Shown: positions 1-10,186, counted from the first letter of the stretch. The stretch: DNA of 64,000 bases from Larix kaempferi (GCA_027924585.1 BSBM01000870.1:2971001-3035000); one strand, 5' to 3'. Program-made: numbers and translations. Notes: generated from the letters alone by a model not told the origin.

Positions 1-504
1 GATACTACACTATGTAATAATATTGATATCTTTTAAATATGGTGTTTCTTCAATAATGATTGTGCAATAATGATTAAAATTAAATGTGGTAAGCTATATT
101 TTTTTAGTTATCTTATTGTGATTCAGATTGGTACTTTGCGGCCCTTTTGTAAGGGTGGGTTTTGTTGTGGAAATCCAAGAACATTGCCTATCAAGAACGT
201 TTCCTATGGACTTCCCTATCTTCCAGCATTATTGCTACTTGGCAGCATTCTAAACCTTCAATAGGGGCATGGCAAGTTCTAGGCTAGCCTCCTACCACAT
301 AACATAATCGATTGAAAACTAATTTGTCATATATACATTTCGATTAAAAACTAATGTTCCATATATTGGAACTTTCTCCCTTTTTAATCATGATGGTTGA
401 AGTAATATGTTTTAGCTCATACTTAAAGAAGCACCCCAAATGGCAATGGCATAGCCAATCTAGTGGAAACCATCAGATTTCTTCCTCGGGGTTGTTTAGG
501 AAAC
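1..504. other. left flank, nothing recognised
   Basis: AT-rich DNA outside the left arm of the large inverted repeat. Short open frames occur (for example 70-264 and the start of 354-620), but I recognise no domain, splice structure or repeat. I see no counterpart to it beyond the right arm. Confidence 0.5.
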
Positions 505-1560
505 CAAAGGTTCCACGTCACATCAAATTGCACTTCAAATGCAGGTCTCTCGGCTCCCGCGGTGGTTTAATTTTTTTAAAGTGGCTTAACCAAAATGGGT
601 TGGGTTTTGTTCCCAGCTAGGCCCAAACCAAATCATTAACCGGCCCGTGTTTCAGGGTTTACACATTACTATCTTCTCTTTATATTTCGAATTAAGCCGC
701 CTGTAGTATATTTAGATTTAGGGTTTTGAGTTTATTTGTTGCTATCAAATTCTCTTCTCCCTGGGCTAGTTGGTTAGTAGTATTTTATACATTATGAAAC
801 TATTATTTTATATTTATTAATTAAAAATTGGGAAAGGTCTTTATGAAATTCCGCACCTTAATTGTTTTTAGATTTGTAGTTTAATTTCTGGAGTTTCTTT
901 GAAAATGGTTTTAGATTTATTTCACACTTTCTATGAAAATATTTATGTAGGTATCATTTAGATTTGAAGTTTATTGTTGGTTATTTACCATTAGCATCTC
1001 TTTATTGCATATCATTTCGATGTGAATTTTACTGTTGGTTATTTACAATTAGCATTTTTTTAATGAAAAATTTAAAAAATTATAATGTAAATTTTTATAA
1101 AAATAAAATATTTTAATTATATTAAATTATATATATATTTTTATAAAAATAAAATATTTTAATTTTATATGTGTGTGTCTGAGAGGGGGGGTTTATTTCC
1201 CTAAATCTTAGAACTTTTATGTGATGAAAGAATGGTCGAAAATCCCAGTTGGTAGTAGAGGTTTCTTCTTCATAGTTTATATATTTTATTTTTTAAAACA
1301 ATTTTCATAGTTTATTATTTTGAAGTTAATTTAAGCTTAGTAATTAATTTTGTATTGTATTATGTTTAAGAGAAATTTTTAAAGTTTGAAAAGATATATA
1401 CGTGGAAAATTATATTTCATGGAATATCATTAAATTATAATTATTTATATTTTTAAGTTGTTGTACAAAGAGTTGGGAGGTGTTTTATGAGTGACATTGT
1501 GAGAAATGTTATTAAGATGAACATATGAAGATGGTGGGTTATAAAATGAGTAGGTGGGGA
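505..1560. repeat. left arm of large inverted repeat, AT-rich outer part
   Basis: This segment matches the reverse complement of about 55960-56715. Clear matching blocks include the text around 592-632 (GGGTTGGGTTTTGTTCCCAG and the following GCTAGGCCCAAACC), the stretch at 900-960 (GAAAATGGTTTTAGA...ATGAAAATATTTATGT), and the stretch at 1195-1440 (TTTCCCTAAATCTTA...GGTAGTAGAG...AAAAGATATATACGTGGAAAATTAT). I judge identity at roughly 80-85 percent by eye, with indels that make this side about 300 bp longer. The homology runs inward into the purine tract. I see no transposase and no terminal target-site duplication, so calling it a transposon end would be unsupported. Confidence 0.85.
598..735 (+). 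promoter_or_regulatory. promoter-like module in left arm
   Basis: Within about 140 bp there is an AGGCCCA element (619-625, the site II type TGGGCC core in reverse), a GGCCCG (641-646), two telo-box-like AGGGTTT stretches (654-660 and 719-725) and a TATA-like TTTATATTT (679-687). Site II plus telo-box combinations are known from promoters of plant growth and ribosomal-protein genes. The same block with GGGCCTAG occurs in the right arm at 56612-56650 in the opposite orientation, so both copies would point inward. No downstream coding exon is visible, so activity is only an inference. Confidence 0.35.
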
Positions 1561-3878
1561 CGTTGGAAAAAGAAAAGCAAAAGGTAGGGAGGATACCACA
1601 CAATTGAATGGTAGAGGAGACATGGGGTGTAGGAAGAGGTGGAGGAGTAGGAGAGGGAAGGGATGTGGAGTGGGTGAGGGTGCAAGGGGCCATGGGCCGA
1701 GAGGAGAAAAGAGAGAAGGAAGGGGAGGGTGAGGAGGGGGAAGGAGGGGAAGGAGGGAGGGTGTAGGGAGGGGGATGATGAGTGAGAAGGGGAAGGGGGG
1801 GGGAGAGAGGAAATGGGGAGGAGGAGAAGGAGAAGGTGGGGGGGAAGGGGATGGATGAGGAGGAGGAGGGGGGATGGGGAGTAAAGGGGAGAGGAGTGGA
1901 GGAGGAGGGGGGAACAGAGGAGGAGGAGGATGAAGATGGGGAAAGGGGGGGGACGAGGAGGAGATAGATGGGATGGGGAGGGGAGGTGGGGGATGGGGAG
2001 GTAGATGCGGAGGGGAGGAGGAGGAGGGGGAGGGGAGGGAGCCTGGGGTGGGAGGAGGAGAGGCAAGGGATGCAGAGGGGATGGTGGAGGTTGGGGAGGA
2101 GGAGGAGTGGGCGATTGGAGAGAAGTGAAGGAGGAGGGAGAGAGGGGGGCGGGGGGTGGAAGAGGAAGAGTTGGAGGAGTTGGAGGAGTTGGAGGAGGGG
2201 GGATTTGGAGGAGTTGGAGGAGGCTGAGGACGTGGGGTAGTGGTGGGTGGCGAAGAGGAGTAGTGGGCGATGGGAGTGGAGCAGAGGAGGAGTGGGGAAG
2301 GGGAGAGGAGGTGGAGGAGGAGGAGGAGGGGAGGGAGAGGGGGAGTGGGAGGAAGAGGAGGATGAGTGGGTAGAGGGCGAGTGGGAGGAGGAGGAGGAGG
2401 AGTAGGGAGAAGGGGTAGGGGGGGAGGAGGAGGAGGAGGAGAGAGGGGGGAGAAGGGGAGGAGGGAGAGAGGAGGAGGGGGGAATGGAGGAGGGTGGCGA
2501 AGGGGAGGAAGAGTGGGGAAGGGGATGGATGAGGAGGAGGAGGGGGGAACAGAGGAGGAGGAGGAGGATGAAGATGGGGGAAGGGGAGGGGGAAAGGGGG
2601 GGGACGAGGAGGAGATAGATGGGATGGGGAGGGGAGGTGGGGGATGGGAAGGTAGATGCAGAGGGGAGGAGGAGGAGGAGGGGGAGGAGAGGGAGCCTAC
2701 GGTGGGAGGAGGAGGAGGAGGAGAGGCAAGGGATGCAGAGGGGATGGTGGAGGTTGGGGAGGAGGAGGATGAGTGGGCGATTGGAGAGGAGTGAAGGAGG
2801 AGGGAGAGAGGGGGCGGGGGGTGGAAGAGGAAGAGTTGGAGGAGTTGGAGGAGGAGGAGGGGGATTTGGAGGAGTTGGAGGAGTATGAGGATGGGGGCGG
2901 TAGTGGTGGGTAGGGAAGAGGAGTAGTGGGAGATGGGAGTGGAGTAGAAGAGGAGTTGGGAAGGGGAGAGGAGGTGGAGGAGGAGGAGGAGGGGAGGGAG
3001 AGTGGGAGTGGGAGGAAGAGGAGGATGAGTCGATAGAGGGCGAGTGGGAGGAGGAGGAGGAGGAGTAGGGAGAGGGGGTAGGGGGGGAGGAGGAGGAGGA
3101 GGAGAGAGGGGGGGGATGGGGAGGAGGGAGAGAGGAGGAGGGTGGAAGGGAGGAGGGTGGTGAAGGGGAGGAAGAGTGGGGAAGGGGAGGAGGAGGAGGG
3201 AGGTAGGATGGGGAGGGAAGGGGGGGAGGAGAAAGAGTGGGAGGGAAAGTGGGGGCGGTGGAGGGTGGGGAGGAGGAGGAGTGGCGAAGCGAGTGGAGGG
3301 GGATATGGGTACGGGAGAGGGGGGGAGGGTGGGCATTGGAGGGCGAGGAGGTGGAGGAATGGTGGAGGGAGTGGAGTGGAGGAGGAGAGAGAGAGCGGGA
3401 GGAAGAGGAGGGGGGGGGGAGAGGGGGGGTAGTGGAGGGTGGGGAGGTGGAGGAATGGTTGAGGGATTGGAGTGGAGAAATAGGGAGAGAGGATGAGGAG
3501 GAGGAGGAGGAGTAAGAGGGGGGGGTAGGAGGAGGAGGTGGAGGTGGAGGAGAGTGTGGGGAGGAGGAGGAGAGGGGGAGGAGGATGGGGAGGGAGGAGG
3601 AGGAGTAGGGGAGGGGGAGTGGAGGGAAAGGGGGAGTGGAAGGAGGAGTTAGGGGAGGAGAGGGAGAGGGGGGGTGGGAAGGGGGAGGAGAAGGAGGAGA
3701 GTGAGGGAGGGTTATGAGGAGGAGGGGGAGGGGATGGGGGAGAGAGGGAGGAGAAGGAGGAGGAGGGGAATAGTGGGATGGGGAGGAGGAAGGTGGGAGG
3801 GGAGGAAGAAGGGGGAGGATGGAGAGGGATGAGGGGAAGGGAAAGGGGGATGCTGAGGAAGGGAGGAGGATAAGGAGA
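1561..3878. repeat. polypurine tract on + strand (left arm, inner part)
   Basis: About 2.3 kb consists almost only of G and A on the + strand, built from GGA, GGGGA and GAGGAG words with rare T or C. The edges are sharp: before 1561 the DNA is AT-rich, and after 3878 it returns to mixed sequence (ACTAATTCACTTG). Longer phrases are shared with the pyrimidine tract at 52265-55955 in reverse complement, for example a phrase reading AGTGGGCGATGGGAG at about 2263 and at 2109, so the two tracts share ancestry and are not just independent simple repeats. Long proline- and serine-rich frames on the minus strand here are by-products of composition. Confidence 0.9.
1849..3185. repeat. ~665-bp higher-order tandem duplication inside the purine tract
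   Basis: Distinctive phrases recur at a spacing of about 660-673 bp. GGATGGATGAGGAGGAGGAG is found near 1849 and 2522. AGGAGATAGATGGGATGGGG is found near 1959 and 2608. The GAGGGCGAGTGGGAGGAGG phrase is found near 2373 and 3036. The tract therefore contains at least two large tandem copies in addition to triplet-level repetition. Copy two carries extra GGA triplets, as expected from slippage. Confidence 0.75.
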
Positions 3879-3899
3879 GACTAATTCACTTGTGTCTTT

Positions 3900-5100
3900 T
3901 AGGTATAGACTAACAACTTGTAAACTTCCTTACCAAGTACTTGTATCTTGAAATTTGTTACAAGCGAGGGTGTGGGAACCTTGGTCATCTCACCCTTGAC
4001 CAAACACAAATGCAGTAGCAAACAGAACAAAATTCTGTTGTTGGGTTTGGTTTTTACTACCCTAGTTGAAATTTTCCAAGTGTCCCTGAATGACATTCGG
4101 AAGTGAATAGAAAGTCACCATAATCATATAACCAAGGCTTGAATTGACAAATAGTCAATTTTTTTTAAATCATGACATCGATTTATCGCCAGAGACATCT
4201 CTCTCTAGTCACATCATGGACCGATAATTGTCTATAATGTTGATTTTTAGAACTAGGGTTTTACTCATTAGCAAGCAATGCAATTTCTACATTTTATACT
4301 TAGATCTTTAAAGTTGTGCCAAGCAATGCTGTGGGAACCTTCTGCTTATCTCCCTTGACCAAACACACCTCCAGGAGTGAACATAACTCAATTTTGTTGC
4401 TCGGTTTGGTTTTTATGTCGGTTGAAATTTTGCAAATGTCCTTGAATAACATTGGAAAGCGAGTTGAAACTTGTCATAACTAGATAAATGAGGCTAGGAT
4501 GAACAAACTATCAGTTCTATTAGAATCAAGACATCGGGTTATCACTAGGGATACCCCACTCTAGTTAGTTCATGGACCTATATTTGTCTATACTGACAGT
4601 TTTCGCAATTACAGTTTTGCTCATTAACCAAAAATGCAATTTTTGCATTATATGCTGAGATATTGAAAGTTGTTCCAAGTGAGGGTGTGGGAAACCTAGC
4701 CATATTTCCCTTGACCAAAGACACCTACAGGAGGAATGAAATTCAATTCGATTGCTCGGTTCGGTTTTTATGCCCCCTTTTGAAATTTTCCAAGTGTACC
4801 TGGATGGCGTTGGGAAGCGAGTTGAAACTCGCCATAACTAGATAACAGAGGCTCGGATGGAAAAACATGAGTTCCATTGAATCAAGACATTGGGTTATCT
4901 CCAGGGACACCCCTATATAATCACTTCGTGGAATGATCATTGTCCATATTGAACCCTATCTAGTCACTTCATTAGGAACCCTGGCCATCTCACCCTTGAC
5001 CAAACACACATGCAGGAGCTAACAAAACTCAATTCCATTGCTCGGTTTGTTTTTTATTCCCCCGATTGAAATTTTCCAAGTGCCTTGAGAGGGCTGTCCC
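3900..5100. repeat. ~358-bp tandem array, three and a half units
   Basis: The phrase GTGGGAACCTT...CTCCCTTGACCAAACACA recurs near 3971, 4331, 4687 and (truncated spacing) 4974. Each is followed by a block with GCTCGGTTTGGTTTTTAT, a TTGAAATTTTCCAAGTG block, and an AGACATCG...TCTAGTCACATCATGGA block. The first two intervals are 360 and 356 bp; the last is about 287 bp because the third unit lost its end. Units look about 75-80 percent identical, so this is an old satellite-like array. It sits exactly between two purine blocks. Confidence 0.85.
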
Positions 5101-5870
5101 TAGGGGGGATGGGGAGGTGGTGGATGAGGGGAGGAGGAGTGGAAAATGGGAGGGGAGCAGAGTAAGAGGTGTTGGTTGTGGAGCTTGATCTCTAGATTTA
5201 GAGATATTATTATTCAGCCGTGTCCGTACCCTAAGTTTGGTTATGATCCCGGCACAACCCTAGGGGGGTCCGGGGGGCGCAAGGGCCAATCGACCCCCGA
5301 GAAAGGGGGTTTGGGGGCAACATACCCAAGTTACAGGAGTTCAAAAATTTTTGGGGCTGTTTTCTCCACCAGTTTTTGGGCCCATGGTTTTGGGTAACCC
5401 GTGGTATTTTCCCATTGTATTTCCCTTATAAAAGAAAGACATTGTAAAATGACTAGGGTTGATGTATTAGGTTTTATGCATTGTAAAGATATCTGAGATC
5501 AAAGAAGAAAGACTGTGAGACAGTGAAGACGAAGTGCAGCAGTTGTGCTGCAGGTTGTATCCCTTCACTTTGCTGGACGGAATAATAATAAGGACTGGAA
5601 ACTTCATTGTGGATGTAGCCTAAGTTAGGTGAACCACGATATATCTGTGTCTCTCTTGTAATGTGTGTGTGATTATATTTGCATTTCTGTTTATTGTTAT
5701 TGCTCTGCAATCCTGTTTTTTCTAACAAGAGGGAGAGAGGGGGAGGAGGAGGAGGGGGGGAGGAGGAGGGGGGGAGGAGGATGAGTGGGAGTGGAGGGGG
5801 AGGGAGGAAGAGGGAGAGGGAGAGGGGTTAGAGGAGGAGGATGGGGGAGGATGGGGAGGGATGAGGAGAA
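5101..5870. repeat. second left-side purine block, split by a solo LTR
   Basis: Purine-rich GGAGGA sequence of the same type as 1561-3878 occurs at about 5101-5169 and resumes at 5728-5870. The gap is exactly the solo LTR with its 5-bp target duplication, so the block was one piece of about 210 bp before insertion. It has the same strand polarity as the main left tract. Confidence 0.8.
5170..5727. mobile_element. solo LTR (558 bp) with TSD AGAGG
   Basis: The element starts TGTTGG and ends CTAACA, giving the TG...CA ends and short inverted repeat expected of an LTR. It is flanked by the direct repeat AGAGG at 5165-5169 and 5728-5732. Inside are a block with CCGGCACAACCCTAGGGGG, a TATA-like TTATAAAAG near 5426, and a 3' region with AATAATAATAAGG that could hold a polyadenylation signal. 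There is no internal domain, so it is what remains after LTR-LTR recombination. The end sequence resembles Ty1/copia LTRs but is not the LTR of the copia element at 35191. Because the target is purine-rich, a 5-bp match is slightly weaker evidence than usual. Confidence 0.8.
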
Positions 5871-6228
5871 GTGGCATTTTGTTGTGATTTTAGACAACTC
5901 CTTACCCCAATATCGAGGTGGTATGATAACCTAAACTATTTGTTCCATATTTGGTAGCCATTCTTCCATTTTCCCATGCCCTCCACAGACCTATGGGATA
6001 GACCTTGCCCCACCATTTTCATCGGTTTGGGAATCCTTGGGAACCATGCAGTTGAGAGCGATTGACTGTGTGAGCATATTATTTACAAATATTTGTTGTT
6101 GTCAAAGAAATTTAAATGAACGAGCTTAATTTAATGAATCTGGGTTATTAAAATGAATAGAATATCCGTACGAAATATCAAATAAAATGTACATTTTTGT
6201 GGCTTGATTTCCATGCCAGTTCCTTGCA
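5871..6228. other. unassigned spacer
   Basis: Mixed-composition DNA between the purine block and the TTAGTC-rich repeat. I see no coding signal, RNA gene or repeat. Confidence 0.5.
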
Positions 6229-6640
6229 CTAGTACAAAATGAGAAATTAATGTCTAAAAAAATGACTAAAATTCGACTATAAATGACTATTTTTGAGTCG
6301 GTGACTAATAGTATCCGATTTTCACTATCTTATCTCTAGTCGTATTTCACTAGTCATTAATTAGTTAAGTTATTAGTCATTGATTTAGTCATTGATAGTC
6401 ACTGATTAAGTCATTGATTTAGTCATTGATGCTCACTGATTTAGTCACTAGTTTAGTCACTGATTTAGTCATTGATTGTCACAATCAATGACCAAATATA
6501 CGACTAAATAAACTACTAGATTATAACATATTAATGACTAATCTAAATACGAGTAAACGTTAGTCACACTATAAGATACTGGAAATTAGCTACTAATAGT
6601 CATATACATGCGAATTTAGTCGTTTTATTAGTCACTAATT
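6229..6640. repeat. TTAGTC/GACTAA-rich foldback, possible CACTA-type MITE
   Basis: The words TTAGTCATTGATTTAGTCAC and variants recur many times between about 6340 and 6480, and the complement (GACTAAA, AATGACTAAT) follows at 6490-6550. The centre near 6470-6495 (TGATTGTCACAATCAATGACC) is palindromic. Dense short subterminal repeats on both strands are typical of CACTA (En/Spm) elements and their non-autonomous derivatives. The left edge has CACTAGTACAAAAT near 6227, but I could not match a clear inverted terminus or a 3-bp target duplication on the right, so the class is tentative. Confidence 0.4.
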
Positions 6641-6646
6641 TATGAT

Positions 6647-6720
6647 AGGGTACGGAGGAATTGAACCACCAATCTCCTGCCTATAATTATGCAGGTGCTC
6701 TACCATTGAGCTAGAACCCT
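6647..6720 (-). tRNA. tRNA-like sequence with abnormal anticodon loop, probably a pseudogene
   Basis: Read on the minus strand this folds as a cloverleaf. The acceptor strands AGGGTTC and GTACCCT pair with one mismatch, the D arm is GCTC-AATGGTA-GAGC, the anticodon stem is CCTGC/GCAGG, and the T arm is GGTGG-TTCAATT-CCTCC with one mismatch. The D and T arms contain good A- and B-box sequences (TAGCTCAATGGTAGAGC and GGTTCAATTCC). The anticodon loop has ten bases instead of seven, so no anticodon can be assigned. The style is organelle-like, which would fit nuclear insertion of a plastid or mitochondrial tRNA followed by decay, but I could not match it to a specific one. Confidence 0.4.
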
Positions 6721-7122
6721 TTAAGAAGTTGTTATTGCTTGACAATAATGATATTCAAACAAATTTTGCATGGGAACAAAATGAATGTCAAACATATTCA
6801 AGAATAATGCTTCAAGTACTAAAAGAATTCTAAGATATAGCAGTTCAACTATGACAATGATGAAAATCCAAAGAAGAATGATCTTACAAACTATGCATGA
6901 GTACAATAATCCACGGTTGTACAAATTATCAGGAACAAAAGCAAGCTACTACCCTTCACAAACAAAAAAGAATACAAGATCCAATTTGCAATAAATTTTT
7001 TTTAATTGTTGATCTCTCGACAGCCAGAGACGTTTGCATATCTGAGATCCAAAATACATACAATTATCTTCAACATCACTTCTTCAAAACCAGTTGCATT
7101 AAAAATTATTCTAGAAATTGTC

Positions 7123-7216
7123 TTATGAGCAACAACCACTTTTTTGAACAACAGGATCCCCTTTCATTTGTACAGTAGCAGGTCTATTGCTATTCATGGC
7201 AAGCTGACTTGCCATC
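7123..7216 (-). pseudogene. Rab1-like last exon (C-terminal hypervariable tail)
   Basis: The acceptor TTGCAG precedes the codons for MASQLAMNSNRPATVQMKG and the frame ends SGCCS then TAA at 7123-7125. The first base completes an Arg codon started in the previous exon. Rab1 proteins end in a double cysteine that is geranylgeranylated for membrane attachment; the CC is kept here with a single residue after it. Compared with the family the tail is of near-normal length. Confidence 0.8.
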
Positions 7217-7464
7217 CTGCAATACAAAATAAATGGAGTTAAGTCAATAGTATTTCATAGAAAATAGAAAATATAATCTCCTTAAAAGCAATATGTCACA
7301 ATGAGGACTCTATGTAGGACACTCTATTCTGGAGTATAGGGGAAGTCATTTTGTCGAAAAACCCTCTTTCAAGGCTATGCTGTATCTTAGGAAAGAATTC
7401 CATGTAAAAATAGAAACATATCAGTCTCTCTATGGTTTCAACAATTTCGTGAAAACAAGGCTTT

Positions 7465-8440
7465 GCTCGATAAATATGCTTTAGATGCTGGTAAGATTTT
7501 AAAGCCTAGAGCCTCAACAAAATTGTTACGAAGATGGGTTAGTGATGCGAATGCATGCAACCCATAAATTACAAATGTCCAGGCCTAGGCAAAAGCTTAA
7601 CTGAAAATGGAATTATCATTGGCACTGTTGACTCTCAGAAATTGTTTAGAAACAATAAATAAAGTGTGGGATATAGTTCTTTGATGTCATGGATCAAATG
7701 CAATCAATGAGAGGTTAATCAAATTTGATATTTAAATTTTTGATGTTAAAATATCTGAGTCACTCGAACAGGGACAATTCATATGGTAATGTCACCACAA
7801 GTAAAGAGGCAAACAATAATAGAATATGGCTGAAGGTTCACTCCATATGCAACAAAAAATTCAAATAAATAAATGATGGGCATGAGTATCTATAATTTTA
7901 TATGCTTGCAACATGCAAACTTCTAGATACAATTCACTTGGGCATGAATATCTTGAGCATATTGATAGATATGCTCAAGATGCTTGCAAGATTTTATAGC
8001 CTGGAATCCTGGAGCCTGACCAAAATTGTTATCAAGAAGGGTTAGTGATGTGAATGCATGCAACCCAGAAATTAAAATGTCCAGGTTCAGGAATTGAAAA
8101 TGGCATAATCATTGGCACTGTTTCTCTATGGAGATAAGACATACAAGAAATTGTTTAGAATTAACAAGTAGAGTGTGGGATGTATTTCTTTAATGCCCCT
8201 TTTCAAATGAAATCAATGAGGTTTATCAAATTTGATGTTAAAATTTCTGAGTCACTAGAACAGAGACAAGTCATACGTTAATGCCCACACAAGTAAACAA
8301 GCAAACAATAATAGAATATAGATGAAGGTTCGATACATATGCAACAAAATTTTCAAATAAATACATGATACGAATGAGTATTTATATGCTTGCAAAATAC
8401 AAAATTCTATATACAATTCACTTGGCCATAAAAATTTGCA
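7465..8440. repeat. ~500-bp direct duplication in the last Rab intron
   Basis: Blocks recur at about 500-510 bp spacing. GATGCTGGTAAGATTTTAAAGCC (about 7485) matches GATGCTTGCAAGATTTTATAGCC (about 7980). GAATGCATGCAACCCA is near 7549 and 8052. AAACAATAATAGAATAT is near 7810 and 8305. The copies differ by many substitutions and small indels, so the duplication is old. It lies wholly between the last two exons of the Rab-like pseudogene. Confidence 0.75.
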
Positions 8441-8826
8441 AGTTCATCTACAGTGTTGATTTCAAAGCAATGAATGGACAAGGTATATAGTTACAACAAT
8501 CTATCATGACCTGAAAAAACAAGTATTTTCCGAATATTATATCAGCTATGCCCAATAAAATAGACAATAGGAACGTGTCTCAAACCAACAAGATTACCAA
8601 TAGTCATGACATGTAATTTGAATTATGTATCACCACTAAACTTTATCATAAAACAACAGGATCATAGAAAAAGTAGAATCTCAATCAGATTCATTAGGAT
8701 TTTCCGGCACAGGTTTACCCCATTACACACAATTAAAATTAGGGAGTCAAACAAACATCTAACATCACAATTGTATAATATAGGCGCTTGTTAAAGGTTG
8801 GAAAACATCATAACAAAAAAGTGCAC

Positions 8827-8930
8827 CTGTTCTTTATCTTAGCAGCCACGGTCATGAAATCCTGCTCCACATTTGTTGCATTCTTTGCACTTGTCTCCAA
8901 AAATGGAATACCAATATCATCGACAAATGC
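8827..8930 (-). pseudogene. Rab1-like exon with the SAK guanine-binding motif
   Basis: This 104-bp exon has an acceptor TTCTTCAAG on its 5' side and a donor GTGCAC, which is a weak GT. It encodes [20 protein letters not shown] and continues [14 protein letters not shown]. The ETSAK motif is the G5 guanine-binding loop of Rab GTPases. The reading frame has no stop and joins in phase to the upstream exon copies (ending DYDTTK) and the last exon. Confidence 0.85.
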
Positions 8931-9194
8931 CTTGAAGAACAAAATACACAAAGCATGTCAAGAAAAATGTAGACTGAAAAGTGACAAAAAAAACTAACCC
9001 TTGAGATTAATAAAAAAAAGAATCTACAAGCCAAGTCAACAACCTTAATACCACAAACTACCATAGTGTTGCAATTAACAAAAAAACAGAGCACCAATAA
9101 CTTCAAGGCACACTCATTGCATCGAGAGGCACTCTACAACCCAGTATGAGGGAGATCTTGTAACATGTGAGTGTTTGTCGAGTGATTGTCTAGT

Positions 9195-9560
9195 AACAAA
9201 ATAATGCAAAGTAAACAAAAAAGAATAATACAAAGTAAAAAGAAAATATGAGACTTAAACTAGAGACTTTAGAGCTTAGGATTAGCTGATAAATATTATG
9301 TCGGTCATAAAAAAAAGGAATAATTCAAAGTAAAAAGTAAATATGAGACTTAAACTAGAGACTTTACTTTTTACTTTTAATAGAAAGTAAAAAGTAAATA
9401 TGAGATTTTAGAGTGTTTGTCCAGTCACAAAATAATACAACTTGTAAACAAAAAAGAATAATACAAAGTAAAAAGTAAAAAATATTATGTTGGACATAAC
9501 AAAAAAGAATAATACAAAGTAAGAAGTAAATATGACACTTAAACTAGAGACTTTAGATCT
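9195..9560. repeat. short A-rich tandem repeats in a Rab intron
   Basis: A phrase of the form AAAAAGAATAATACAAAGTAAAAAG, followed by TAAATATGAGACTTAAACTAGAGACTTTAG, recurs near 9215, 9312, 9450 and 9500, with partial and inverted pieces near 9360-9410. Spacing is irregular (50-135 bp). It lies between the exon with ETSAK and the first of the triplicated exons. Confidence 0.6.
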
Positions 9561-9770
9561 TAGGATTAGGTGGCTCAGGTATTGCACTCAAGGAGCTATT
9601 CAAGGAGAGGTTTGCACCTCAGGAGATTTGATCCCTCTCCGTGCTTGATAGAGCCTAGGATTTGGATCTATGCTAGTATATAAATCCTCATCAAGTCAAA
9701 GACAATGATGCTTACAGTGAAACAGATAGCAGTGCACATGATGCCAAAGCTACTTTTCATTTAACATTAC

Positions 9771-9926
9771 CTTGGTTGTATCATAATCAACAGCTTTATT
9801 AGCAGTCAAATCACATTTGTTTCCAACAAGCAACTTGTTGACATTCTCACTCACATAGCGATCAATCTCATTCAACCATTGTTTCACATTATTGAAACTC
9901 TCCTGATCAGTAACATCATAAACAAC
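9771..9926 (-). pseudogene. Rab1-like alternative exon, copy 1 (downstream-most)
   Basis: A 156-bp, 52-codon open exon starts [20 protein letters not shown] and contains the guanine-binding motif NKCD in [21 protein letters not shown]. Its acceptor is TTCTGTTGGCAG and its donor is AAG|GTAATG, both consensus. Length and borders equal the corresponding RabD exon. This is the best-preserved of the three copies and would splice in phase to 8827-8930. Confidence 0.85.
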
Positions 9927-10030
9927 CTGCCAACAGAAGAAAAATATCATTATAAAGACATAAATTTAAATAAATAATGAAGTATACCGAGGATACCAAC
10001 AATCAACAACTACTTAGCATTCAACATTAC

Positions 10031-10186
10031 CTTGGTTGTATCATAATCAACAGCTTTATGAGTATTCAATTCACATTTGTTTCCAACAAGCAACTTGTTG
10101 ACATTCTCACTCGCATAGCGATCAATCTCATTCAACCATTGTTTCACATTATTGAAACTCTCCTGATCAGTAACATCATAAACAAC
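10031..10186 (-). pseudogene. Rab1-like alternative exon, copy 2
   Basis: It has the same 156-bp length and borders as copy 1, with acceptor TTCTATTGGTAG and donor AAG|GTAATG. The frame is open, but the key motif NKCD reads NKCE and is followed by LNTHKAVDY in place of LTANKAVDY. In Ras-like GTPases the Asp of NKxD reads the guanine base; Glu there would be expected to weaken specificity. About 97 bp of intron on the 3' side is also shared with the other copies. Confidence 0.85.

Noticed and set aside
1453-3336. 627-codon Pro/Ser-rich minus-strand frame, and similar frames at 52393-53355, 53352-54839 and 54667-55995
   Set aside because: They arise because pyrimidine-only strands contain no stop codons (every stop needs A or G). 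They occur in several frames at once, with no start context, domain or signal peptide.
3900-5100. CRISPR array
   Set aside because: The units are 358 bp and diverge throughout. There is no short repeat-spacer alternation here, nor in the 20-37-bp arrays at 58205 and 59414, and the genome is a plant nuclear one.
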